From Betaproteobacteria bacterium (lineage in GTDB: Bacteria; Pseudomonadota; Gammaproteobacteria; Burkholderiales; Burkholderiaceae_D): a stretch of DNA of 64,000 nucleotides. The stretch lies in assembly GCA_025362735.1 (NCBI GenBank), contig JANYFL010000005.1, forward strand, positions 1 to 64,000, written 5' to 3'. The notes under the pieces were generated by a model. It worked only from the letters and a program-made list of their open reading frames with translations. It made no database searches and was not told the DNA's origin. The position numbers and the translations under genes were made by a program. Every line of letters starts with the position of its first letter. Position 1 is the first letter of the stretch. Of the stretch, positions 33,274-42,707 are shown piece by piece.

Positions 33274-36200
33274 ATGTCCATTTCGCTTCCCAAACCGGGA
33301 CAACGTTTGCAAATCCCTAAACCATGCGGTTCCGGGGATGCCTGGTTGCTGGCGCAAATGGCTGATCAAACGCATCTGCGCAAACAAATGTTGGCCGTGG
33401 TTTGCGCGCAGGCCGTTGATGCGCAACGCCTGCGCGAAGAGCTGCCGTTTTTCGCGCCCGATCTGCGGGTCCATTTGCTGCCCGACTGGGAGACTCTGCC
33501 TTACGACCAGTTTTCACCGCATCAGGATCTGGTGTCCGAGCGGTTGGCGACCTTGCATCAGATTCGTAGCGGTGCCTGTGATGTGCTGCTGGTGCCGGCA
33601 ACCACAGCGCTGTATCGCATGGCTCCGCCGGGACATCTGGCGGCTTATACTTTTTTCTTCAAGCAGGGCGAACAACTCGACGAAGCCAGGCTCAAGTCAC
33701 AGTTCTCGCTAGCGGGTTATCAGCACGTCAGTCAGGTGATGTCGCCGGGTGAATACAGTGTGCGCGGTGGACTGATCGATCTGTTTCCGATGGGCTCAGT
33801 CGTGCCTTACCGTCTCGATCTTCTGGGCAACGAGATCGACAGCATCCGCACCTTCGACGTCGATACCCAACGCAGCCTCTATCCGGTCAAAGAGGTCCGA
33901 TTGTTACCGGGGCGCGAATTTCCGATGGACGAGGCGGCACGCACCGCGTTCCGCGGACGCTGGCGCGAAACTTTTGAAGGTGATCCGAGCAAGACCGGTA
34001 TTTACCGCGATATCGGTAATGGCGTCCCGAGTGCGGGTATCGAGTATTACCTACCGCTGTTCTTCGAGCAGACAGCAACGCTGTTTGATTATCTTGCAGC
34101 CGATACAAGTATCGCTTACGTCGGTGAACCACAAGCCGCGATTGAGGCCTTCTGGCAGGACGCGCAACAGCGTTATCAATTCTTGTCAGGAGATCGTGAC
34201 CGTCCTTTATTGCCGCCGCAGAAATTGTTTTGCAGTGCCGAGGAGTTTTTTAGCAGAGCCAAAGGCTTTGCAAGAGTTTCACTGACCGGTACACCTGAGT
34301 TGCCTCCATCCCAACCTCACGGCTTCGCGCCGGAGTCGCTTGCGCTCAGCGGCGAATGGGAGTCCCATTCGAAACCCCGCTTCGCCCCCAGCGGGAGAGG
34401 GAGCTTAACCTTGGTCGCGCCTAACGTCGCCGTTGATCGCCGTGCCGAAGACCCGCTCACAAAACTCAAACTACATCTGAAGCAGAGCGCGGGACGCACG
34501 CTGGTGTTGGCCGAGTCGCTGGGACGGCGCGAGACGATGTTGCAGTTCTTTGCCGAGTATGGACTGAAGCCGGATTTACTGGACACCTACGCGGCCTTCC
34601 TCGAAAGCAATACTGGCTTTGGATTGTGCGTAGCGCCTCTGTACGCGGGCTTCACGCTGACCGAACCCGAATCTGGTTCTCCCGTCGTCTTTATCACCGA
34701 GACTGAGCTCTACGCCGGAGCGGTCACGCGAAAGGTCGGCAAGCGCCAACAGGAACGCACCACCAGCGTCGAGATGATGGTCCGCGATTTGTCCGAGTTG
34801 CGCATCGGCGATCCGGTCGTTCATGCCCAACATGGCATTGGACGCTACCTCGGTCTGGAGAACATGGATCTCGGTGAAGGGACGATGGAGTTCCTGCATC
34901 TTGAATATGCCAACGCGACCAAGTTGTTTGTGCCGGTGGCGCAGCTGCATGTCATCTCGCGTTATTCCGGCGCCAATCCTGATGAAGCACCACTGCATGC
35001 ATTGGGTTCGGGTCAGTGGGAAAAAGCCAAACGCAAAGCCGCGCTGCAGGTACGCGATACGGCTGCCGAGTTGCTCAATATCTATGCCCGTCGTGCGGCA
35101 CGCCAGGGACACGCTTTCGAGTATTCGGCACACGACTATGAAGCCTTCGCCGAAAGCTTTGGCTTCGAGGAAACCGCCGATCAGGCCGCCGCGATCAAAG
35201 CCGTGATGGCCGATATGACCAGCGGCAAACCGATGGATCGGCTGGTCTGTGGCGACGTCGGTTTCGGTAAAACTGAAGTGGCCTTGCGCGCCACCTTCAT
35301 CGCAGTGATGGGCGGCAAGCAAGTGGCCATCCTCGCGCCGACGACACTACTCGCCGAACAACACTTTCAAACTTTCTCCGACCGCTTTGCCGACTGGCCC
35401 GTCAAGATTGCAGAGTTGTCCCGCTTCAAGTCCACGAAAGAAATCAACACTTCAATCAAGGCTATCAACGACGGCCAGATTGATATCGTTATTGGCACGC
35501 ACAAGCTGCTTTCACCCGACGTGCAGTTCACGCGGCTTGGTCTGGTCATCATCGATGAAGAGCACCGTTTCGGCGTGCGCCAGAAAGAACGCATGAAAGA
35601 ACTGCGTGCCGAGGTGGATGTACTGACGCTGACCGCAACCCCGATCCCGCGCACGCTTGGCATGAGCCTGGAAGGTATTCGCGATTTTTCAGTCATCGCT
35701 ACCGCGCCACAGAAAAGGCTCGCGATCAAAACTTTTGTACGGCGCGAGAGCGATGGCACCATTCGTGAAGCGGTGCTGCGCGAACTCAAGCGTGGCGGTC
35801 AGGTGTACTACCTGCATAACGAAGTCGAGACGATTCAGAATCGCAAAATCGCGCTCGAAGCGCTATTGCCGGAAGCACGCATCGCCGTCGCGCACGGACA
35901 AATGGCTGAGCGCGAGCTCGAACATGTGATGCGCGACTTTACGCAACAGCGTAGCAACCTGCTGCTGTGTACGACCATCATCGAAACCGGTATCGACAAT
36001 CCTCATGCGAACACCATCGTCATTCATCGCGCCGACAAGTTTGGTCTTGCACAACTGCATCAATTGCGCGGGCGTGTCGGGCGCTCGCATCACCAAGCCT
36101 ATGCCTATCTGCTCATTCACGACGAAGGCGCACTGACCAAGCAGGCACGACTCAGGCTCGATGCCATTCAGCAAATGGAAGAACTCGGCAGCGGCTTTTA

Positions 36201-36801
36201 TCTGGCGATGCACGATCTGGAAATTCGCGGTGCGGGTGAGGTACTCGGTGATAACCAGTCGGGCAACATGCACGAGATTGGTTTTCAGCTGTACAGCGAA
36301 ATGCTCAATGAGGCCGTGCGCGCGCTCAAACAAGGACGCGAGCCCGATCTCTCTCATCCGATGTCGGCCACAACGGAAATCAACCTGCACGTCCCCGCTC
36401 TGCTTCCCGCCGATTATTGTGGTGACGTACACGAACGCCTCTCGGTCTATAAGCGCCTGGCAAGCACGCTCGAAGTCGATGAACTGGTCGAGATTCAAGA
36501 GGAGCTGATTGATCGTTTCGGCAAACTGCCCGAGCCTGCTCAGGCCCTGATCGAAACTCATCGGCTGCGCATTGCGGCCCGCCCACTCGGCATCATCAAG
36601 ATCGATGCGCATGCGGAAGCCGCGACCTTGTATTTCATGCCCAAGCCGCCCATTGATGCCATGAAAATAATTACCCTCATCCAGAAAAACAAACACATCA
36701 AACTTTCCGGACAGGACAAGCTGCGCATTACACTTGGCAACTCTGATCTGGCGCAAAGGGTGGCTGCCATTAAGTCCAGCTTGCATGCCCTCAGTCACTG
36801 A
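33274..36801 (+). CDS. mfd: Transcription-repair coupling factor Mfd
   Basis: 1175 residues from ATG 33274; an in-frame ATG at 33220 would add 18 residues, and neither has a clear ribosome site. Domains in order: UvrB-like N-terminus (GSGDAWLLAQ, DWETLPYDQFSPHQD, GEYSVRGGLIDLFP), RNA-polymerase-interacting domain (IGDPVVHAQHGIGRYLGLE), translocase motor with Walker A CGDVGFGKTEVALRA, DEEH in IDEEHRFGVRQKE and TATPIPRTLGMSL, motif VI QLRGRVGRS, and the TRCF C-terminus. It removes RNA polymerase stalled at lesions and recruits UvrA. Residues about 345-377 are an in-frame insertion derived from a repeat element (34306-34403), placed between the UvrB-like part and the next domain. Confidence 0.96.
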   Translation: MSISLPKPGQRLQIPKPCGSGDAWLLAQMADQTHLRKQMLAVVCAQAVDAQRLREELPFFAPDLRVHLLPDWETLPYDQFSPHQDLVSERLATLHQIRSGACDVLLVPATTALYRMAPPGHLAAYTFFFKQGEQLDEARLKSQFSLAGYQHVSQVMSPGEYSVRGGLIDLFPMGSVVPYRLDLLGNEIDSIRTFDVDTQRSLYPVKEVRLLPGREFPMDEAARTAFRGRWRETFEGDPSKTGIYRDIGNGVPSAGIEYYLPLFFEQTATLFDYLAADTSIAYVGEPQAAIEAFWQDAQQRYQFLSGDRDRPLLPPQKLFCSAEEFFSRAKGFARVSLTGTPELPPSQPHGFAPESLALSGEWESHSKPRFAPSGRGSLTLVAPNVAVDRRAEDPLTKLKLHLKQSAGRTLVLAESLGRRETMLQFFAEYGLKPDLLDTYAAFLESNTGFGLCVAPLYAGFTLTEPESGSPVVFITETELYAGAVTRKVGKRQQERTTSVEMMVRDLSELRIGDPVVHAQHGIGRYLGLENMDLGEGTMEFLHLEYANATKLFVPVAQLHVISRYSGANPDEAPLHALGSGQWEKAKRKAALQVRDTAAELLNIYARRAARQGHAFEYSAHDYEAFAESFGFEETADQAAAIKAVMADMTSGKPMDRLVCGDVGFGKTEVALRATFIAVMGGKQVAILAPTTLLAEQHFQTFSDRFADWPVKIAELSRFKSTKEINTSIKAINDGQIDIVIGTHKLLSPDVQFTRLGLVIIDEEHRFGVRQKERMKELRAEVDVLTLTATPIPRTLGMSLEGIRDFSVIATAPQKRLAIKTFVRRESDGTIREAVLRELKRGGQVYYLHNEVETIQNRKIALEALLPEARIAVAHGQMAERELEHVMRDFTQQRSNLLLCTTIIETGIDNPHANTIVIHRADKFGLAQLHQLRGRVGRSHHQAYAYLLIHDEGALTKQARLRLDAIQQMEELGSGFYLAMHDLEIRGAGEVLGDNQSGNMHEIGFQLYSEMLNEAVRALKQGREPDLSHPMSATTEINLHVPALLPADYCGDVHERLSVYKRLASTLEVDELVEIQEELIDRFGKLPEPAQALIETHRLRIAARPLGIIKIDAHAEAATLYFMPKPPIDAMKIITLIQKNKHIKLSGQDKLRITLGNSDLAQRVAAIKSSLHALSH
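34306..34403 (-). repeat. 98-base palindromic repeat element inside mfd
   Basis: These 98 bases match the complement of 50152-50249 at about 83 of 98 positions with no gaps in a hand alignment. The central hairpin is CGAATGGGA/TCCCATTCG here and CGAAGGG/CCCTTCG in the other copy, so both arms changed together. It is translated in frame as PSQPHGFAPESLALSGEWES and then HSKPRFAPSGRGS. Confidence 0.85.
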
Positions 36802-36819
36802 ATTGCTTATTCTCTTCCC

Positions 36820-37683
36820 ATGACAAATCTTGTATTGACTGTCTCCAAAAGCGGCCCAAGTGTCGACCCGACGTGGCTCGATGCCATTTCGATCCTCACC
36901 CAGGCACAGGGACAAAAACTTCTATCCACTGGTGCGACTCGGTTGCAAGAGGTCAGTGATACGCCTTCCATCCGCCAAGAAGTCGACCGACAATGTGACG
37001 AGCGCCATATCGATTACGCTTTCGTTGCCGACGATTTCAAACTAAGCGATTTCAAGCTGGTCGCCATGGACATGGACTCGACCTTCATTACCATCGAATG
37101 CATCGACGAGATCGCCGACATGTTTGGACTCAAGGCGGAAGTCTCGGCGATCACCGAAGCGACGATGCGCGGCGAGATCAAGGACTTCAGCGAAAGCCTG
37201 CAGCGACGGGTTGCCTTGCTCAAAGGCCTGGACGCTTCGGCCTTGCAGCGCGTCTATGACGAGCGGCTCCAGCTCTCCCCCGGCGCGACACCCATGCTTG
37301 CTGCGGCTCGACAAGCTGGCTTGAAGACCCTGCTGGTCTCGGGCGGCTTCACTTTTTTCACGGACCGCCTGCGCGAACGCTGCAATCTCGACTTCACCCA
37401 TGCCAACACCCTGGAAATCGTCGACGGCAAACTCACCGGACGCGTTGTGGGCGACATCGTCGATGCCCAAGGCAAGGCCGATACCCTGCAACGGGTCTGC
37501 GACTGGATGGGCATCACGACCTCTCAAACCATCGTGCTCGGTGACGGCGCCAATGACCTGAAAATGATGGCGCTGACCGGAATGAGCGTGGCCTACCATG
37601 CCAAACCGGTCGTGCGCGCCCAGACCACTCACGTCATCAATTTCGGCGGCCTGGACGTTCTGTTGGACTGGTTTGAGGTATAA
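36820..37683 (+). CDS. serB: Phosphoserine phosphatase
   Basis: 287 residues. HAD phosphatase motifs: DMDSTFITIECIDEIADM (nucleophile Asp), LVSGGFTFFTDRLRE, and VLGDGANDLKMM. An N-terminal ACT-like region (about 1-65) is typical of the long SerB. It makes serine from phosphoserine, the last step of serine synthesis. It begins 18 bases after mfd. Confidence 0.94.
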   Translation: MTNLVLTVSKSGPSVDPTWLDAISILTQAQGQKLLSTGATRLQEVSDTPSIRQEVDRQCDERHIDYAFVADDFKLSDFKLVAMDMDSTFITIECIDEIADMFGLKAEVSAITEATMRGEIKDFSESLQRRVALLKGLDASALQRVYDERLQLSPGATPMLAAARQAGLKTLLVSGGFTFFTDRLRERCNLDFTHANTLEIVDGKLTGRVVGDIVDAQGKADTLQRVCDWMGITTSQTIVLGDGANDLKMMALTGMSVAYHAKPVVRAQTTHVINFGGLDVLLDWFEV

Positions 37684-37746
37684 ATGCCACCCTAAAGGCC
37701 ATTCCCTTTTAGAATTCGCTTCAACCTGCTTCTTCAGACTCAATAT

Positions 37747-37893
37747 ATGTCAGATAAAACCGTAAAGAAGAAAAAGCTGCAGTTGCAGTCTTACAGCCGC
37801 GCCGACAAGAAACCAGAATTCTTGCAAGCGTTTTCCATCGATCCGAGGTTGCTGTGTCCGCACAAGCCGTTGCCAGTTTGCCAAAAATCATGA
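37747..37893 (+). CDS. Possible small basic protein ahead of the HDOD gene
   Basis: 48 codons: MSDKTVKKKKLQLQSYSRAD then KKPEFLQAFSIDP to a TGA at 37891-37893. The last bases overlap an internal ATG (37890) of the next gene as ATGA. The frame could be a coupled leader or a chance ORF; no ribosome site is obvious. Confidence 0.25.
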   Translation: MSDKTVKKKKLQLQSYSRADKKPEFLQAFSIDPRLLCPHKPLPVCQKS

Positions 37894-39098
37894 GCTCTCC
37901 CGGAGCAGGCTCCCACTTATTCTTCACCCGCAAGCCGATTTACGACGCCCAGTTTGGCGCGATCGGCTTCGAACTCAAACTGAACGGTTCCGAAGGCCGT
38001 TCGCATCACACGTCCTTTTTCTTCGATACCTTTACTGACATTCCGCCGCAGCAGTTGCTTGGCGGCGCCCTCGCCTTTCTGCATTGCGAAGCCGACGAGA
38101 TCGTGCCGGACTTCGAAGAAATTCTGGATCCCAAGTGCCTGGTCATTGATCTGGCCGAACCCAAGGGTGGTCAATCCCCCGCGATACTGATCGAGAATGT
38201 CGACAGCCTGTGTGCTCGTGGCTTCCGGGTCTGTGTTGGTGAATATGCCTTGCAGCCCGAACTTCGCGCCGTATTGGGTAAGGCGCACTTCCTGAAAATC
38301 GATACCCGCAGGCTCGATCCTAATTTGCTCCAAGTCCTGCCCCGTCGGCTGGCCAAACTTGAAAAGCTCAAGCTGATTGCGGCCAATCTCGCCACACCCG
38401 AAATGATGGACACCATGGTCGCTGCAGGCTACCACGGGTTCCACGGTACCTTGCATTCGCAAAAGATCAGCAGCAAGGTCAAAACCATTGACTCGTCGCG
38501 TCAGAACATTCTGCTACTGATGAAGTTGGTGCAGCAGGAAGCCGACATTGCCGAAATTGAAGCGGGACTCAAGCGTGACCCCGGCCTTTCGTTCAATTTA
38601 CTGCGCTATGTCAATTCGGCAGCGTTCATCCAGTATTCGGAAACCACCTCGTTGAATCGTGCGACCCAGTTGCTCGGTCACAAGAAGCTGTATCGCTGGC
38701 TAAGCATGCGATTGATGGCTTCGAGCAAACATCCAGCCCAGGGCTTGATGCTGCGCGCCGCCCTGACGCGTGGACGCATGATGGAATTGCTGGCGCCTGA
38801 TTGCACTCCTCGTCTGTCACCCGACGACGCATTTATTATCGGTGTGTTCTCATTGCTCGATAAATTGCTGGGCATGCCGCTGGAAGAAGCCTTGGCCGGT
38901 ATTGATCTATCGGAAACCGTCAAGGAAGGGATTGCGCACGGAGGCGAGATGGGCAAACTGCTGGTCAGCGTTGAGGCCTGCGAATTGCCCGACCAGGACA
39001 TCATGCTGACCTACGAGCACGAACTCGGCATCGAAGGCATGTTGCCAATGGCCCACCTCAATGCGATTCAGTGGGCCGAATCCATCATCAGCATTTAG
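37854..39098 (+). CDS. EAL/HDOD-domain signalling protein (YuxH-like)
   Basis: 414 residues from a GTG at 37854 with GAGG upstream. Layout is a degenerate EAL-type domain (FTRKPIYDAQFGAIGFELKL ... ILDPKCLVIDLAEP ... GFRVCVGEY) followed by an HDOD domain (LVQQEADIAEIEAGLKRDPG, LSFNLLRYVNSAAF, SETTSLNRATQLLGHKKLYR). The E-x-L signature is not intact, so it probably does not hydrolyse cyclic di-GMP. Such proteins regulate motility or stress responses in betaproteobacteria. Cytosolic. Confidence 0.85.
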   Translation: MSAQAVASLPKIMSSPGAGSHLFFTRKPIYDAQFGAIGFELKLNGSEGRSHHTSFFFDTFTDIPPQQLLGGALAFLHCEADEIVPDFEEILDPKCLVIDLAEPKGGQSPAILIENVDSLCARGFRVCVGEYALQPELRAVLGKAHFLKIDTRRLDPNLLQVLPRRLAKLEKLKLIAANLATPEMMDTMVAAGYHGFHGTLHSQKISSKVKTIDSSRQNILLLMKLVQQEADIAEIEAGLKRDPGLSFNLLRYVNSAAFIQYSETTSLNRATQLLGHKKLYRWLSMRLMASSKHPAQGLMLRAALTRGRMMELLAPDCTPRLSPDDAFIIGVFSLLDKLLGMPLEEALAGIDLSETVKEGIAHGGEMGKLLVSVEACELPDQDIMLTYEHELGIEGMLPMAHLNAIQWAESIISI

Positions 39099-39144
39099 CA
39101 ACACCAGCGATTCCATGAAACCGGCTGCTACTCACTGTTCAGCC

Positions 39145-39549
39145 CTACCGGTTGCGCATCCAGTCGGCCGTCGAGAAAAAAGATTCCTGCAGACGTTGTT
39201 GCAACGCATTGGGAATCTCAACCTGCTCCATCGCACTGAACATGCAGGCCAGCCACAAATCGCGCTCCTGCGAACCGATGGGAAATGGCAAGTGACGCGC
39301 CCGTAACATCGGGTGACCAAAGCGTTCGATATAGTGGTTCGGTCCCCCGAGCCAGCCGCACAAAAACCAGAACAGCTTGTGGCGCGAACCGTCCAAGGTC
39401 GGCGGATGGAGTTTTCGTATCGGTTCGAAGATTGGTTCCAGATCCATCAGATCGTAAAAACGATCCACCAATTCACGTACGCGCTGCTCAGCGTTATTGC
39501 CGAGTGCGTCATAAGGGACGCTCTGCCCTGGTTCTGCGATTTCTGTCAT
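39145..39549 (-). CDS. Group II truncated haemoglobin
   Basis: 134 residues. RVRELVDRFYDLMDLEP, KLFWFLCGWLGGPNHYIERF, GHPMLRARHLPFPIGSQERD and LWLACMFSAM are the trHbO signatures: proximal His in GHPMLR, Trp G8 in LWLACM, the CD1 Tyr/Phe region in KLFWFL. Such globins bind oxygen or nitric oxide and help respiration or detoxification. Convergent with the HDOD gene. Confidence 0.93.
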   Translation of the reverse strand: MTEIAEPGQSVPYDALGNNAEQRVRELVDRFYDLMDLEPIFEPIRKLHPPTLDGSRHKLFWFLCGWLGGPNHYIERFGHPMLRARHLPFPIGSQERDLWLACMFSAMEQVEIPNALQQRLQESFFSTADWMRNR

Positions 39550-39570
39550 GAGTCAAACTTTTCTTATTCC

Positions 39571-39669
39571 CGTCGTTCCTGCGCGTGCAGGAACCCAGTG
39601 ACTTTCATTCACACAAGCAATTTCGCAAGCACAGGAAGTCGCTGGGCCCCTGCCTTCGCAGGGGCGACG
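39571..39669. repeat. MITE-like element with 34-base terminal inverted repeats
   Basis: Ends 39571-39604 and 39636-39669 are inverted repeats of 34 bases with few mismatches (CGTCGTTCCTGCGCGTGCAG against the complement CGTCGCCCCTGCGAAGGCAG). Each end folds into its own hairpin, and paired changes keep both stems. The layout matches the short non-autonomous repeats (GTCATTCCTGCGAAGGCAGG type) common in Proteobacteria. It lies between two minus-strand genes and could terminate transcripts. Confidence 0.8.
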
Positions 39670-39703
39670 ATTTTTTCTCATTCCTCAAAAAATTGCAGCT
39701 CAC

Positions 39704-42268
39704 TTAAACATCCCTAAGACTCGCCAGCGGCGGCTGATTCAAAACGGGACGCAGCCCTAACCAGCCTCCAATCACTGCAATCAGTGCGCCACCTGCAGCG
39801 CCCAGAACCCAGGGCTTGAGATCAATACCAAACGGGAAATCAAATGCCTGTGTTGCGAGGACATAACCCACGGCCACCGCGCCCGCCGCTGCGAGTACTC
39901 CGGCCAGCACGCCAATACTAACGAACTCGGCAAATTGCGCGCGCAACAACTGTCGACGTGAAGCGCCGATGGCACGCAACAATGCCGCCTCACGCGTTCG
40001 CTCGTCGCGCGACGAAAGCAGCGCGGCATACAACACCAGCAAACCTGCAGCGAGCGTGAAGACAAACAGAAACTCGATGGCCGTCACCACTTGCTCGAGA
40101 ATATTCTGGACTTGCGCGATGACGGCACCTGTGTCCACCACCGTGATATTGGGAAATTGACTCACCAGACGATTACCGAAATCAGCCTGCGCTGGAGGCA
40201 GATGAAAAGCGGCAATCGAAGTCTGCGGCATGCTGTTCAGCACAGCTGGAGAAAAGAGAAAGAAAAAGTTGACGTGCATCGAATCCCAGTCGAGCTTGCG
40301 CACGCTGCTGACTTTGGCCTGCACCGGCTGCCCGGCGACATCGAAGGTCAACAGATCACCGAGCTTCAGGCGCAAGGTTTTGGCCATGCCCTCTTCAACC
40401 GATACTTCACGCGTCTCACCCCGACCTGACCAACTGCCGGAAACGACGCGGTTGTATTCCGGCAGTGCCGAAGAATAGGAAAGGTTGTATTCCCGCCCGC
40501 CGCGACTGCGCGGATTTTCTTCGTCATTGACACTGTTGGGATCAGGATTCTGGCGCCCTACGGCCTCATCATTGATGGCGATCAGACGCCCACGCACCAT
40601 CGGATAAAAATCGTATTGCTTCAAACCGGTCTCCTGCAATTGCCGAAGAAAATCGGCGCGTTGATCCGGCTGAATGTTGATAATGAAGCGGTTGGGCGCA
40701 TCGGGCGGCGCCGCTTTCTCCCATGCGGATACGAGATCACTGCGCGTGACGGACAGCAGCAGCAAGGCCATCAACCCCACTGCCAGCGCAACCGTCTGCA
40801 CGATCACCGCGACCGGACGCCGCTCAATCGAAGCCAATGCAAAGCGCCACGACGCCTGCAACTTGACCCGATGCCGCAGCATGCCGATGAGCTTGAGCAA
40901 TAACCAGGTGATCAAGGCAAACAACGCGAAGGCAATCGCAAAACCGCCAGCGGTCAACAGCCCGATTTTCAGATTGCCTGCAGCCCAGATCATCAGAGCG
41001 GCAAAAAGGCCTATGCCAATGATGTAGCCCAGCGCTGCGGAAGATCGTGGCAAACCGACTTCACGACGCAACACGCGAATCGGCGGGACATGCCTTAACT
41101 GCACAATCGGCGGCAAGGCAAAGCCGATCAATAAAACAAACCCCAGCAAAAAACCCTGTAAAGCGGGCAATAATCCCGGTTGCGGCAAACCCTTGTCCTG
41201 CAAACCCGCGAGTGATCCCAGCAACTCGATAAACACAAAATGCGCGGCATAGCCACACAGCACGCCCAGCACCGCGCCGATCAAGCCAATCAGGATGAAC
41301 TCCACCACGTACAGACCGAGCAGATCGGCCTGACTGATACCCAAGCAACGCATCACCGCACAAGCATCCAGATGGCGTTGCGTATAACGTCGCGATGCCA
41401 GCGCCACGGCAACGGCAGCCAGCAATGCCGTCAGCATCGCCACCAATGACAGGAACTGTCCCGCTCGATCCAGCGTACTGCGGACGCGCGGTTGACCGCT
41501 TTCCAGCGATTCAAAACGCTGACCGCGTGCCAGATTGGGCTGCATCGTTTTCTGGAAATCGCGAATCGCTTCCGCTGACCCGGCAAACATCATGCGCCAG
41601 TTGACGCGACTGCCGTTCTGGATCAGGCCGGTGGCATTCAGATCACTCAGCGGCAACATCACACGTGGCGCAAGATTGATGAAGGAAAGACTACGATCCG
41701 GTTCGAGCGTGATAACGCGATCTACCTTGAACTGTTTGTCGCCCAGTTGAATGGAGTCGCCCATCTTGATGCCGAGGGCGGGCAACAGCGCACTATCAAC
41801 CCATACCGTTCCCACCGCAGGTTCATCCTGGGCAATGGCATCGGGGGCCGCCGGTGCTGCCGCCACCCGCAATTTGCCGCGCAAGGGATAGCCGGAAGAC
41901 ACAGCCTTGACCGAAGCCAGTTGAGACTTGAATGCCGCTTGCGCATCTGTATTGGTTTGATCGGCGGCGTCCGCGTTCGCCAATGCCATGCTGGTAAAGC
42001 TGACCGTCTCGGCAATCGTCAACCCGCGTTTGATTGCTTCCTCACGCACACCAGCTGCAATAGGCTGGTCTGCATTCAGAACCAGATCAGCACCCAGCAA
42101 TTGAGCCGCATCGCGCTCCAGGCCCGAACGCAGACGGTCGATAAAAAATCCCACGCTGGTCATCGCAGTCACCGCCACCACCAATGACAGCAACAACAGA
42201 CGCAACTCTCCGGCGCGCCTGTCACGACCCAACATGGCCCAACCGAGCTTGATGCTTTTTTTAATCAT
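39704..42268 (-). CDS. Large FtsX-type ABC transporter permease (YbbP-like)
   Basis: 854 residues with two MacB/FtsX units: an N-terminal anchor (LRLLLLSLVVAVTAMTSVGF), a periplasmic part, three membrane segments (about 270-400), two more, a second periplasmic part (about 510-720) and a C-terminal three-helix FtsX block ending LRPVLNQPPLASLRD. YbbP-type permeases work with a YbbA ATPase, usually next door; none is visible in this window. Probably exports or extracts a hydrophobic compound. Confidence 0.85.
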   Translation of the reverse strand: MIKKSIKLGWAMLGRDRRAGELRLLLLSLVVAVTAMTSVGFFIDRLRSGLERDAAQLLGADLVLNADQPIAAGVREEAIKRGLTIAETVSFTSMALANADAADQTNTDAQAAFKSQLASVKAVSSGYPLRGKLRVAAAPAAPDAIAQDEPAVGTVWVDSALLPALGIKMGDSIQLGDKQFKVDRVITLEPDRSLSFINLAPRVMLPLSDLNATGLIQNGSRVNWRMMFAGSAEAIRDFQKTMQPNLARGQRFESLESGQPRVRSTLDRAGQFLSLVAMLTALLAAVAVALASRRYTQRHLDACAVMRCLGISQADLLGLYVVEFILIGLIGAVLGVLCGYAAHFVFIELLGSLAGLQDKGLPQPGLLPALQGFLLGFVLLIGFALPPIVQLRHVPPIRVLRREVGLPRSSAALGYIIGIGLFAALMIWAAGNLKIGLLTAGGFAIAFALFALITWLLLKLIGMLRHRVKLQASWRFALASIERRPVAVIVQTVALAVGLMALLLLSVTRSDLVSAWEKAAPPDAPNRFIINIQPDQRADFLRQLQETGLKQYDFYPMVRGRLIAINDEAVGRQNPDPNSVNDEENPRSRGGREYNLSYSSALPEYNRVVSGSWSGRGETREVSVEEGMAKTLRLKLGDLLTFDVAGQPVQAKVSSVRKLDWDSMHVNFFFLFSPAVLNSMPQTSIAAFHLPPAQADFGNRLVSQFPNITVVDTGAVIAQVQNILEQVVTAIEFLFVFTLAAGLLVLYAALLSSRDERTREAALLRAIGASRRQLLRAQFAEFVSIGVLAGVLAAAGAVAVGYVLATQAFDFPFGIDLKPWVLGAAGGALIAVIGGWLGLRPVLNQPPLASLRDV

Positions 42269-42332
42269 CAGAAAAATGATCGACCCATTTCCTGGTCACT
42301 GACACGGCATCAGTAAGTTCATAGTTGCGGCA

Positions 42333-42647
42333 TTACCAAAGCGTATAAACCATGACAAACCCTGATGCGACCATTCCGGTAATTGCGAATAAAAATAATC
42401 CATCTGCAATTTTTTCCAGAAGTACCGCTCGCATCTGATGTTGGGTTCTCAGGCACAAAAATATGGTGTACGTACACAAAAGAAAAAGCAGTGCCGAAAC
42501 CGCCAGAACATCATCCGCAATGGTGTTGACGCCTGCGTTTTTTGCAAACGTATGAAACAGGGTAATCGCTGTAATGCTAAAACCCGCAAGTGTTCCAGAG
42601 ATGGAGAGAAGACTGATCAACTCATCACGATGCCAGGTACTTTTCAT
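42333..42647 (-). CDS. Small membrane protein
   Basis: 104 residues with three membrane segments (LLSISGTLAGFSITAITLFH, VLAVSALLFLLCTYTIFLCL, GLFLFAITGMVASGFVMVYT). No family motif is recognised. Lies between the permease and lolA on the same strand. Confidence 0.6.
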   Translation of the reverse strand: MKSTWHRDELISLLSISGTLAGFSITAITLFHTFAKNAGVNTIADDVLAVSALLFLLCTYTIFLCLRTQHQMRAVLLEKIADGLFLFAITGMVASGFVMVYTLW

Positions 42648-42707
42648 TTCCAGCGGTCTTAATCTGAGTAACGAAAAAACTTCTGTTGACGTTACACACT
42701 TGCGATA

